Below, one piece after another: positions 17,995 to 25,922 of a stretch of DNA of 64,000 nucleotides. The position numbers and the translations under genes are program-made. The notes beneath the pieces are model-generated. The model was not told the origin of the DNA. It saw only the letters and a list, made by a program, of their open reading frames with translations, and did no database searches. Source of the stretch: Rhodothermales bacterium (GTDB taxonomy: Bacteria; Bacteroidota; Rhodothermia; Rhodothermales; VXPQ01); NCBI GenBank assembly GCA_951812335.1, contig OX638293.1, positions 1,720,731 through 1,784,730 of the forward strand, read 5' to 3'. Numbering within the stretch: the stretch's first letter is position 1; each line of letters opens with the position of its first letter.

Positions 17995-20361
17995 CTATTT
18001 CAGTAATGTGAGTGTGCGGTGTTGCACCTGATCGTCCACGCGAAGCCGGTACACATACAGACCTGCCGCGTAGCCTTCGAGCGAGAGGTCTACGATATAC
18101 TCGCCCGGCGCAGCGTGCGTGTTCGCAACGCTGGTTATCTGGCGTCCCAGCATATCGAAGACCTCCAGCGTAGCCATACCTGGCTCATCGATTTGATAGG
18201 GTATGGCGGTCTGCCCATAGAAAGGATTGGGATAGTTCTGTCCCAAAGTCATCTGCGTGGGCAAAACGATCTCGTCCTCGCTCGAAACGGGTCCCATGGT
18301 CCAACGCGGGTCGCCCCAGCCCGCTTCCTGCAGAATTCTGTGGCCGAGCGTAAAGTCCAGGTTGGCCGGGTCTGCGAACGTGGGATCCAGATTGAGGATA
18401 TTGTGCTGCGTGGCCCCGCTGGACAGTATGATGGGGGATACTTCGAACAGGTTCGAATGGGTAATGCTCGAATTGCCCTCGATCAGGACCGAGCCTTCCG
18501 TATCCACGTTGCTATGGGCGAGGATGCTGTTGGTGATCGTCGCATTGAGGATGTTGCGGGGAAAGATCGCGCGTCCGTTGCCGGAGCCGCAGTTGTAACA
18601 GGTCAGGCCGTCCACTTTGAATTCCGGCTCCGGCGTGCTCTCGTCTTCGTCGCCGCCATCCACGTAAATGCCGTCGGCTTTCGTGTTCGAAATAGTCGAA
18701 TTCGAGACCTCGAAATAATTGACGTTGTGAATTCCCAGCGCCTTGTTGTCGCTGGACTCGTCCTTGATCCGGAGACCTTCCTTGCCGCTGTTGTCCAGCA
18801 CCACGTTCCGGAAAATGACGGAATCGGCAAGCGTTCCTGCGTATTGACGGAGGAAGTTGCCGTCGCTGCCTGCCACCACGTCATGCAGGAAGCTGTCGTA
18901 CACCTTCAGGTTCATGCCATCCACGACATCATCGCCGTCGATACGCAGGAGGTATTTCGCATTGAAATCCGTCCCGGCCTGTCCGTCGATTTCTACGCCA
19001 TGAAGCGTGAAATCGTCGTAGATGCGAAAGACGACACGCGTACTCTCGTCCGGTTCATTGTTTTTGATGACCGGTTTATCGGCCAGACCGTAAGCAGCCC
19101 GGACCGTAAGGGGGACTTCGATGTTGATCTGGTCGTCATTGAGGTATTCCCCGCCGCTATCGGTGAGTTCGATGATGTCGCCTGCCGCAGCGGCCTCCAC
19201 GGCCTCCATCAGCGTATTCTGGCCGGCCGCCACCTGGTGTACGGCGCCGCCGCCACCGCCTCCGGAAGGCCACCAGCGCATGTCGCCCAGGTCCGAACCG
19301 TCTTCGCCCGCGCCGATGAGGGGCGAAGCGCTGGAGAGCGTGAAGTCTCCGTTGTCCGGATCGGCAAACATGGGATCGACCGCGTAGAGGGATTCAACCG
19401 TGGGGTTTCGCCGGTCTTCCGGGGAGCCCGAGGCGAATGTCCAGACGCCATCGTCGCTGACATTGAGCGTGTCGGTGTAGGCGATGCGCGCACCGGTCAC
19501 AAGCCAAGGCGCTCCAAACGACGATGCGCCGGTTGCATTGACGATATCGTAGTTTCCGACCAGAATAGAATTGGTCACCTGGGCGTCTTCCACATCTTTC
19601 AGGTTGATGACGTAATGTCCGGCGTTGTGGATTGTCACATGGTCAATGAGTACTTCCGGCCCGGGCGTATTCGGATCTTCGTCTCCGCCGTAGACGCTGA
19701 TGGCGTCGTTCTTGATATCCCAGAAGGTGGAGTGCGATACCTCGAAGTAATTCACGTTGAAGAAGCCGAAGCCGCGCCGGTCGCTGTCTTCGTCACGCAC
19801 CCGGACGCCTTCCTTCCCCATATTTTCGAACAGACTGTTGCGTACAATGATGGAATCGGCCATCGTACTCCCGTAGGCGCGGAAGGCGTTGCCGTCGGCG
19901 CCGCTGACGATATCGTGGAAATAGCAGTCTATGATTTTCAGCACGTAGCCTTGCTTCACGTTGGCGGCGTCCCCGCTCCCTGAGCCGGTGCGGATACCGT
20001 ATTTCGCTTCGTTGAGTCCGTCGAGTTCCAGCCCGATAAGGGTGAGGTCGCTGTACAGCCGGATAATGTCCTTCGTGCTGTCGCCGCCGGTGTTCTGCAG
20101 CACGGGACGATTCGTCAGGCCGTCCGCGGCCTTGATCGTCAGGGGAAAGTCCGGTTTGATTTCGTCGGGGTTTGTGTATAGCCCGCCGTCGGTAGTGAGC
20201 ACGAGTATGTCCCCGGGGTTCGCTTGGGAAACGGCCGCGAGAATAGTGCTGTCCCCCGCTGCAACCTCGATTTCGACCTGGGCCAGAGCGGGCGAAGAAG
20301 CCCATAGCGCAAGCGTGAAGATGGCTGCAAACGTCTGGAAATACGTAGCAAGTCGGTTCAT
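17995..20361 (-). CDS. Tandem right-handed beta-helix protein with T9SS-type tail
   Basis: This secreted protein of 788 residues has a signal peptide ending in SPALAQ. It contains two homologous modules of ~330 residues. Both carry the series 'AAGDSTILAAV' or 'AAGQNTLMEAV', 'GLTNRPVLQN' or 'GLADKPVIKN', 'GKEGVRVRDED' or 'GKEGLRIKDES', 'NVNYFEVS' and a DPxFADPxNxDFTL end, so the gene arose by internal duplication. A Gly-rich linker joins them. The C-terminus is a FlgD-like sorting domain (NYPNPFYGQT ... DMLGRQ ... AAGLYVYRL). No PL6 Lys/Arg pair is evident. It may be an alginate lyase of another beta-helix family or a binding protein. The ATG at 20361 is chosen over the open frame to 20505 because it begins the signal peptide. 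Confidence 0.75.
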   Translation of the reverse strand: MNRLATYFQTFAAIFTLALWASSPALAQVEIEVAAGDSTILAAVSQANPGDILVLTTDGGLYTNPDEIKPDFPLTIKAADGLTNRPVLQNTGGDSTKDIIRLYSDLTLIGLELDGLNEAKYGIRTGSGSGDAANVKQGYVLKIIDCYFHDIVSGADGNAFRAYGSTMADSIIVRNSLFENMGKEGVRVRDEDSDRRGFGFFNVNYFEVSHSTFWDIKNDAISVYGGDEDPNTPGPEVLIDHVTIHNAGHYVINLKDVEDAQVTNSILVGNYDIVNATGASSFGAPWLVTGARIAYTDTLNVSDDGVWTFASGSPEDRRNPTVESLYAVDPMFADPDNGDFTLSSASPLIGAGEDGSDLGDMRWWPSGGGGGGAVHQVAAGQNTLMEAVEAAAAGDIIELTDSGGEYLNDDQINIEVPLTVRAAYGLADKPVIKNNEPDESTRVVFRIYDDFTLHGVEIDGQAGTDFNAKYLLRIDGDDVVDGMNLKVYDSFLHDVVAGSDGNFLRQYAGTLADSVIFRNVVLDNSGKEGLRIKDESSDNKALGIHNVNYFEVSNSTISNTKADGIYVDGGDEDESTPEPEFKVDGLTCYNCGSGNGRAIFPRNILNATITNSILAHSNVDTEGSVLIEGNSSITHSNLFEVSPIILSSGATQHNILNLDPTFADPANLDFTLGHRILQEAGWGDPRWTMGPVSSEDEIVLPTQMTLGQNYPNPFYGQTAIPYQIDEPGMATLEVFDMLGRQITSVANTHAAPGEYIVDLSLEGYAAGLYVYRLRVDDQVQHRTLTLLK

Positions 20362-20545
20362 GGCGTTTTGTGCTGAGTGTTTTCGATAACGACGGGGATG
20401 CGCTCGTACCGGCGCCTGATATGCATATGCCCATGCGGACATATGAGACATATCATGATAATATGTATGTTGTATGACAAGTTGAAAGAGCAAACTAAAC
20501 CACAAGGGTTTTAATTACAAGACGCTATACGTTTTTATTACGCTT
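20362..20545. other. Promoter region of the beta-helix/PL6 operon
   Basis: This is 184 bases between the signal-peptide start at 20361 and the end of the next upstream gene at 20546. It is AT-rich around 20430-20515, holds the operator-like dyad at 20467-20483 and a perfect 10-bp palindrome TATCATGATA at about 20451-20460. A separate promoter for the 20361-13292 operon is therefore likely. Confidence 0.5.
20467..20483. promoter_or_regulatory. Candidate FadR-type operator, lyase operon
   Basis: ATGTTGTATGACAAGTT contains TTGT-ATG-ACAA, an exact match to the TnGTnnnACnA pattern known for the FadR subfamily. It lies ~106-122 bases upstream of the beta-helix start. It matches 14 of 17 positions with the reverse complement of the site at 31078-31094 before the SusC operon. 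Confidence 0.6.
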
Positions 20546-23125
20546 TTACTGCACGCGCACGACTTTTCGTACGACGATATGCTTTTCGGAATGGGTCAGT
20601 CGCACCAGGTATACGCCGGCCGGAACGTGCGCGCCATCCGAACCGCGACCGTCCCAATGCACTTGCTGCTTGCCCGGTGCACCGCTTCCTTCGGCAAGGG
20701 TAAGCACTTTCTGGCCCAGCAGATTGAACACGTCCATTCTGTATGTACCGGGTTTTTTTAGTTCTATGACGAACGATGTGGCGTCGCGGAACGGGTTAGG
20801 ATAGTTGTGTACCTCTAAACCGGGCGAAGCAGGCAGTTCGTTTTGCAATCCCAACACGTGCGTTCCGATCGTGAGCGAGATCCGGTCCTCGTTCCTGTCG
20901 AACGGGACAGTCGCCCCGCGCACCCTGACCTCGGTTACATTGGCGGCTTCCGGCCAGGAGACCTCCAGCCGAAACGCTTGCGTCGTTTGGCTCGGTTCGA
21001 TGACGAGCAAGCCCGGCGTCCCGATATCCAGCGCAAGCGTTGCAGGCTGTTCCGCCGTTAACGCTAATGCGCCGCTGCGGAACATGGTGGCGTCCCGGAA
21101 TGCAAAGTGCGAAAGATGGCCGTCGGTGGTGCGCAACCACGCAAAGGCGGCGTCTGTTGTAAAGGCGGCGAGCGTCTGTTCTGCCGGTTCATGCTGGAGC
21201 AGGAAAACATCGGCCGTGTTGTTTTTTTCGAGGGAGGCTGCAACGTATGCGTCCGTGCTCAGATCGATGGCCGCAGGTTCGGGCCCGTTCTGGGGGCCTG
21301 GTAACAAGAGTTGGAGGAATGCAGCGTTTTGTCCCGTTTGCGTGACCTCGACGTACTGTTCGAACCGTTCGTCCTTGAACAGGCTGATATATCCGGTGGT
21401 ATTGGTCACGGATGCGGTCGTTGGAAAGAAGAAGGCGTCCAGGCGGGCGTCTTCGCCGTATCGGTTGGCGAAGGGTTGCCATGAGGCATGATGCCCGCTG
21501 CGATCGAATCTGCCGCGTCCGTGCAGGTAGGAACGATACGTATGAGATTCATCGCCCGTCAGCAGATCCGCCACAACGAAATAGTCCTCTCCGACAAAAC
21601 CGACGATGCGAAAAAGATTGGCGTCGTTCGGACGGAGGTACCCGCTTTGTTTTTCTGCAAAGTCGAAAAAGGACGAATTGATATAGTGATGGGTGAGGGG
21701 AGTGACATTGTACACGTACGGCTGATAGAACAGACTGTCGGTAAACGGCGGAAACCCGTCCGCGGTGACGATATTGTGCGCCTTTGCGGTGGTGTACCAC
21801 GAACCGCGCCGGTTGTCCGAGAAACCGTTCGGGCCGTAGCCGGCGTCGGGGGCGAGGAGAGCGTCATTCCCGCCGAGAAAGAAGGAGAGTTGGTCGGGGT
21901 GATTATGGTTGTCTGCCTCGGCGACGCCGTGGAAGAGGAGATAGCGGTCGTTCGGGCTGCTTGTCCACTGGTTACGGAAAACGATCTGTCCGGTTTGGAG
22001 AAACTGCGTGGGCGAGACCGTAGGCGGGGCCGATGGAATACTGTCGTCAAAAAGGATGTATTCGTCGATTTCCCAGGTTACGTCTACGGTAGCCCCGGTG
22101 TAGTCCTCGTTGAAGATGTGGGTGTTTTCGTAATTCCACTGAGACAGGGCGGCGAAGTCGGCGTTGGGGTTAAGATCGGTTGGACTTCCATGGTACGCCG
22201 CCGCCACCATGTGCGTAGGCGCGGGCTTGATATAGGAATCTTCCATATTGGGAATCCATCCCCGCCCGGTGCGTATTTTGATGGGCCACTCGAACACCGG
22301 TTTGTAGTCCTCGAACAGGTTGACGCCGGAAACATTTTTGTAGTGCCACAGAAAGGGAATGAAATTCACGGCATTATACATCCAGTAGTGCCCTCCTTCC
22401 CGGTAGATGCCGTCGGCGCTGAACTGATAGCGGGTGACGGAGTTGGCGGCTTCGAGCGCGTACCGGAGCCAGTCTTCGGCGTGCGGGTGGTCGGTCAGGG
22501 CAAGCGCGGCGGTACCAATGGCCCAGGCGGGCTTGGAGCGATGGTTGTGCGGGCGCGGGGCCAGCCGGGCTCCTTCTGTCAGGTTGTCGCGCAGATACTG
22601 AACCTCTTCGGCAATGCGGCGGCGGATTTCGGTGTTTTGCTCCGCGTTCAGCCGGTCGAACACCCAGTCGTAGGCGGCGGCGTAGTTCTGCAACCAGGTT
22701 GCGCGGTAAATCTCGTCGTACGGTTTCTCTCCCGTCTGGGGAACGCCTTCGTAGGCCAACAGAAGCATCTCGATGGCCTTTTGAAGCGCCTGTTCGTCTT
22801 CTTCGATGAGCCACCAGAATGCAAGGGTTTTTGCGGCGCGCGGGCGGTCGTTCTCATCAAGGTCTCCGGCGTTTTTCGTAATGTACTTGAGCGCATCGGC
22901 CCTGAAGCGCACCCACAGCGTATAGTATCGGGACGAGGTTTCCGTTTTTCGCGCGCGGAGGACGGGAATGTCGCTCGCAGTGAAATACAGCGAAGGATGT
23001 ACTTCGCTTGCTGGAAGCACGGGGGTGGCGTCCACTGCGAAACCGTTGTACGTATCGTACTTCGGATGCTGCGCCCAAAGCAAGGCGGGGAAGAGGAAGG
23101 GCAAAAAGCATCCGAGGCGTTTCAT
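20546..23125 (-). CDS. Heparinase II/III-fold polysaccharide lyase with sorting domain
   Basis: This 859-residue exported protein has a signal peptide ending LLWAQ. An alpha/alpha-toroid region contains RATWLQNYAAAYDWVFDRL, NHRSKPAWAIGTAAL and YREGGHYWMYNAVNF. The heparinase II/III-like beta region contains ADNHNHPDQLSFFLGGN, DAGYG and TTAKAHNIVTADG, positions that in this fold supply the catalytic His/Tyr and metal ligands. It differs clearly from the PL17 gene at 5497 and may belong to PL39, PL15 or an unassigned family. The last ~85 residues are a FlgD-like T9SS sorting domain (HNYPNPFRDAT ... NLLGQKV ... VPAGVYLVRL). A repeat element lies 20 bases upstream of its ATG. Confidence 0.78.
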   Translation of the reverse strand: MKRLGCFLPFLFPALLWAQHPKYDTYNGFAVDATPVLPASEVHPSLYFTASDIPVLRARKTETSSRYYTLWVRFRADALKYITKNAGDLDENDRPRAAKTLAFWWLIEEDEQALQKAIEMLLLAYEGVPQTGEKPYDEIYRATWLQNYAAAYDWVFDRLNAEQNTEIRRRIAEEVQYLRDNLTEGARLAPRPHNHRSKPAWAIGTAALALTDHPHAEDWLRYALEAANSVTRYQFSADGIYREGGHYWMYNAVNFIPFLWHYKNVSGVNLFEDYKPVFEWPIKIRTGRGWIPNMEDSYIKPAPTHMVAAAYHGSPTDLNPNADFAALSQWNYENTHIFNEDYTGATVDVTWEIDEYILFDDSIPSAPPTVSPTQFLQTGQIVFRNQWTSSPNDRYLLFHGVAEADNHNHPDQLSFFLGGNDALLAPDAGYGPNGFSDNRRGSWYTTAKAHNIVTADGFPPFTDSLFYQPYVYNVTPLTHHYINSSFFDFAEKQSGYLRPNDANLFRIVGFVGEDYFVVADLLTGDESHTYRSYLHGRGRFDRSGHHASWQPFANRYGEDARLDAFFFPTTASVTNTTGYISLFKDERFEQYVEVTQTGQNAAFLQLLLPGPQNGPEPAAIDLSTDAYVAASLEKNNTADVFLLQHEPAEQTLAAFTTDAAFAWLRTTDGHLSHFAFRDATMFRSGALALTAEQPATLALDIGTPGLLVIEPSQTTQAFRLEVSWPEAANVTEVRVRGATVPFDRNEDRISLTIGTHVLGLQNELPASPGLEVHNYPNPFRDATSFVIELKKPGTYRMDVFNLLGQKVLTLAEGSGAPGKQQVHWDGRGSDGAHVPAGVYLVRLTHSEKHIVVRKVVRVQ

Positions 23126-23146
23126 GCAGGCGATGCGTCCGACGTA

Positions 23147-23418
23147 AGGATACTCTGATTAAGGATACTCTGATCAAAACCACTTCGTTCAGCGCTTCAC
23201 GTTCGCAACGCCCCGAATTCGCATAATTCCCGCTGATTCCGATGATAAAATCATGATATCCTGTAACTTGCGAACCTGAAGCGCCCTTCGGGAGGCAGAG
23301 AGGGGCACGCTGGCCGTGTCATTCCTCATTATGTGGGGCCTGCCACATTGCTTCGTCATTCCTTGCCAGCGCACCCCTTTCAGCCTCTGAATCTTTGCGG
23401 ATTTAATCAGGGTATCCT
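23147..23418 (-). mobile_element. MITE-like structured repeat, copy B
   Basis: This copy lies in reverse orientation relative to copy A. The element spans 272 bp because the left terminal repeat is tandemly duplicated with a 15-bp period (AAGGATACTCTGATT then AAGGATACTCTGATC); without this it is 257 bp. TA flanks occur at 23145-23146 and 23419-23420. Internal arms at about 23302-23325 and 23364-23386 pair and match copy A best. It fills most of the gap between the FadL-like gene end and the heparinase-like gene start. Confidence 0.8.
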
Positions 23419-23459
23419 TAAGTCCGCAATTTGCCGGCATCCCCCACGTACAGGCTTTT

Positions 23460-24911
23460 TCAAAACCGGTACGTTGCGCCGAAGAACAGGCTGTTCTTGC
23501 GAATGCGATTGTAGTCCACGTTGGATTCCCAGCGATCCTGATACAACAGACGTTGCACATCATACGTCAGGTCGAAGGTGACCGGGCCGATGGGCAACCC
23601 GAGGCCGGCGCTGAAAGCGTTTCCGCGCGCCGTTTGTCCCAGCAGGCCGAATCCTTCGATCAGGAAGGGCTGCGGATCCTGCCGGAATCCGGCCCGGATA
23701 AACCAGTGTTCCCGCAATTCCCACTCCAGGCCCAGCCGCACTCCCCGGATGGTTCCCCAATCGAGCCAGGCGTCCGCAAGACTTCCTGGATCCGTTAATG
23801 CTCCCTGACGAAATAGTCCATTTCCTGCAAGCGCCTGTACTTCAAGTTCTTCGTAATGGTGTATGAAATAATCCACCGTCAGCATGAGGTTTGCAGCTGG
23901 CCGGAACGCTGCTCCGGCAGTGAACCGGAACGGTAATGTGATTTCTTCCTCTTCCTCGACCGTGTGATTCGAGGAGCGCCCATCGAGGTCTACGTGGATT
24001 CCGTCATAACTAACGCTGCGTGTAAGCTGAATGGGCAGTTGGTACAGCACGCCGAGGCCCAGTACGTCCGTTTCCCAGTGTAAGCCCCCGGCCGCTGTCC
24101 AGCCGCTGTAATCCGAGGACCCGTTCCATCGGATGGAGCCGTCCAGCGTAGTGAACGAGTAATCGTGGGCATCCTCGCGGAGGAGGAATTGTCCCCGGCT
24201 GCTGTGGTGCTGGATATCGTCCGAACTACCTTTCCAGTAGGAAAAACGAAGCCCAAGATGAACACGCGGCAGGATTTGTAACGCCACAACAGGCGACAGA
24301 GCCCGGATCGCGCCTTCCCGTTGCCGTTCGAAAGACGACCAGACTACTTCTATCTCTTCGCCCGGATTAGGGCGGTCGACCGGGACCGGGCGAAATTGGC
24401 CAATGTAGGGATCGAGTACGTTGTCGTTCCTGTCGTAATCGCTCAGATCGGCAACGAGGCGCCAGGCTATACCAACAGTAACCGTGCGGTTGCCTATAGA
24501 GAACGGGAAAACGCCCCCTGCAAAGGCAGGGTAGAATGTGTCCTGGGCGTGAGACCAGTCGGGCACGGAAAGGGCGTCGGAGCGATACGTTTCGGGATCG
24601 GAAAAGTAAAGCGATATGCCGGCATAGTACCGATTGGGATTCCAGTGTTGCGTTTCCGCCCAATTACGGGACTGCCATGCCCCGGCGACAGAAAGGGCAG
24701 GACGCGATATACTGGTCAACCCTGCCGGATTCAGCAACATGGCTTCCGGGCTGCCGCCGCCGGAAGCCGCGAACGCCCCGCCCATGGCGCGCGCCCGTAC
24801 CGCCACAGGGTCCTGTTGCTGTATGCCTTGTATCGTGAGCGGCTGCATGACCCCCTGAGCCTGGACGGCCGGGATAAGCAGGAGATTCAGCAAAAGGAGC
24901 CGGATACGCAT
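23460..24911 (-). CDS. FadL/OmpP1-like outer-membrane beta-barrel protein
   Basis: This 483-residue protein has a signal peptide ending AVQAQ. The N-terminal DPVAVRARAMGGAFAASGGG-type segment followed by PEAMLLNPAGLTSI resembles the FadL/OmpP1 and PorV-like barrels, which share a 'MGGA ... NPAGL' start. The rest alternates polar and aromatic residues as expected for a transmembrane beta-barrel and ends with FFGATYRF, a C-terminal aromatic that suits BAM insertion. It is the last gene of a four-gene operon (10 bases after the previous stop). The role may be transport of hydrophobic or oligosaccharide ligands; specificity is unknown. Confidence 0.72.
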   Translation of the reverse strand: MRIRLLLLNLLLIPAVQAQGVMQPLTIQGIQQQDPVAVRARAMGGAFAASGGGSPEAMLLNPAGLTSISRPALSVAGAWQSRNWAETQHWNPNRYYAGISLYFSDPETYRSDALSVPDWSHAQDTFYPAFAGGVFPFSIGNRTVTVGIAWRLVADLSDYDRNDNVLDPYIGQFRPVPVDRPNPGEEIEVVWSSFERQREGAIRALSPVVALQILPRVHLGLRFSYWKGSSDDIQHHSSRGQFLLREDAHDYSFTTLDGSIRWNGSSDYSGWTAAGGLHWETDVLGLGVLYQLPIQLTRSVSYDGIHVDLDGRSSNHTVEEEEEITLPFRFTAGAAFRPAANLMLTVDYFIHHYEELEVQALAGNGLFRQGALTDPGSLADAWLDWGTIRGVRLGLEWELREHWFIRAGFRQDPQPFLIEGFGLLGQTARGNAFSAGLGLPIGPVTFDLTYDVQRLLYQDRWESNVDYNRIRKNSLFFGATYRF

Positions 24912-24920
24912 GACCCTGTA

Positions 24921-25922
24921 TTACTCGACGGAGAAAGAAAGGCCGAGGCGATGGACGCCTCCGAAAGCATCGCTCATGTCGCTGTAGGAATAATCAAGGC
25001 CTAACTCAAAGGATCCGATGGATTGTTGCAGTCCTCCTCCAAAACTTAGCGAGGCCGTGTCGAAATTGTGCTGGTAGCCCCCGCGGAGCATGAACCGCTC
25101 GAGAAACACATATTCAAGACCGGTCGCCCATTGCTGATCGTAGTCATTGGGCTGGATGAGGTCGAAGGTGGTGGTAAGACGACCAATTCCGGAACGGGCG
25201 AACAATCCGTTTGCGCCGATCATGTCCATGGCCGCGCCAATGCGGAACAGCAAAGGCGCAGGGTAATCCTCTTCTTCAAAAGAGACAGGCGATCCGAAGT
25301 TTATGACGGACGCCCCGACGCGCAGCGAGCGAAAGCCCGTTTCATAGTTCATTCCAAAGTCAAACAACAGCACCTGGCTTGAAGAGAGCCAGAGGTCTTC
25401 CCGCGCAAGTTTTGCGGTGAGGCCTGCCGAGAAGCGGTCGGTAAAGTTGCGGGCATACGTAAGACCGGATATCCAGCTTTTAGGGGAAAACGACTGCCCG
25501 GTAAGGCCGGGGTTATAGACCTGTGTTCCATTTCGATCCACGAAGCCGAGGTGATCCACCCGGGTTTCCTGGAAATCGCCCATGTCCGCGAAATAGAAGT
25601 GGAAGCCCAGGTGTCCGAATCGGCCCAGAGAACCGCCGTAAGCCACTGCGTAGTGGGCTGCATCGAGGAACCAGTCCACCCTGTCAAGGGAGAGGGTGTG
25701 CCCGGCTGCGCGAGCCAGGCCCGCCGGATTCCAGTAGAGCGCGTCCGCCCCGGCGCCCAAAGCCACATAGGCCGTACCGAGACCCGCCGCATGGGCGTTA
25801 GGGGCCACTTTCAAAAACTGCATGGAGGACGTACCTACCTTTTGGGCCCAGCCCGTCGTCGCCGGCAGCAAGAGCAGGAGCACGATGCTGCATCGAAAGA
25901 CTATTTTTGCGATGGCGCTCAT
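24921..25922 (-). CDS. PorV/PorQ-like outer-membrane protein
   Basis: This 333-residue protein has a signal peptide ending TTGWAQ. The start of the mature protein, KVGTSSMQFLKVAPNAHAAG followed by LGTAYVALGAGADALYWNPAGLA, is the hallmark of the PorV/PorQ (UPF0164-like) family linked to T9SS. The C-terminus (HRLGLSFSVE) is strand-like. In T9SS, PorV binds cargo C-terminal domains and shuttles them to attachment. Here it follows directly, with a 4-bp overlap, a gene whose product bears such a domain, so the pair may be cargo and shuttle. Homologues of this family next to TonB receptors are common in Rhodothermota-like genomes. Confidence 0.8.
   Translation of the reverse strand: MSAIAKIVFRCSIVLLLLLPATTGWAQKVGTSSMQFLKVAPNAHAAGLGTAYVALGAGADALYWNPAGLARAAGHTLSLDRVDWFLDAAHYAVAYGGSLGRFGHLGFHFYFADMGDFQETRVDHLGFVDRNGTQVYNPGLTGQSFSPKSWISGLTYARNFTDRFSAGLTAKLAREDLWLSSSQVLLFDFGMNYETGFRSLRVGASVINFGSPVSFEEEDYPAPLLFRIGAAMDMIGANGLFARSGIGRLTTTFDLIQPNDYDQQWATGLEYVFLERFMLRGGYQHNFDTASLSFGGGLQQSIGSFELGLDYSYSDMSDAFGGVHRLGLSFSVE

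Noticed and set aside
17995-20505. Upstream extension of the tandem beta-helix frame to 20505
   Set aside because: The added 48 residues include the operator region and lack a signal peptide; the ATG at 20361 starts a normal signal peptide.
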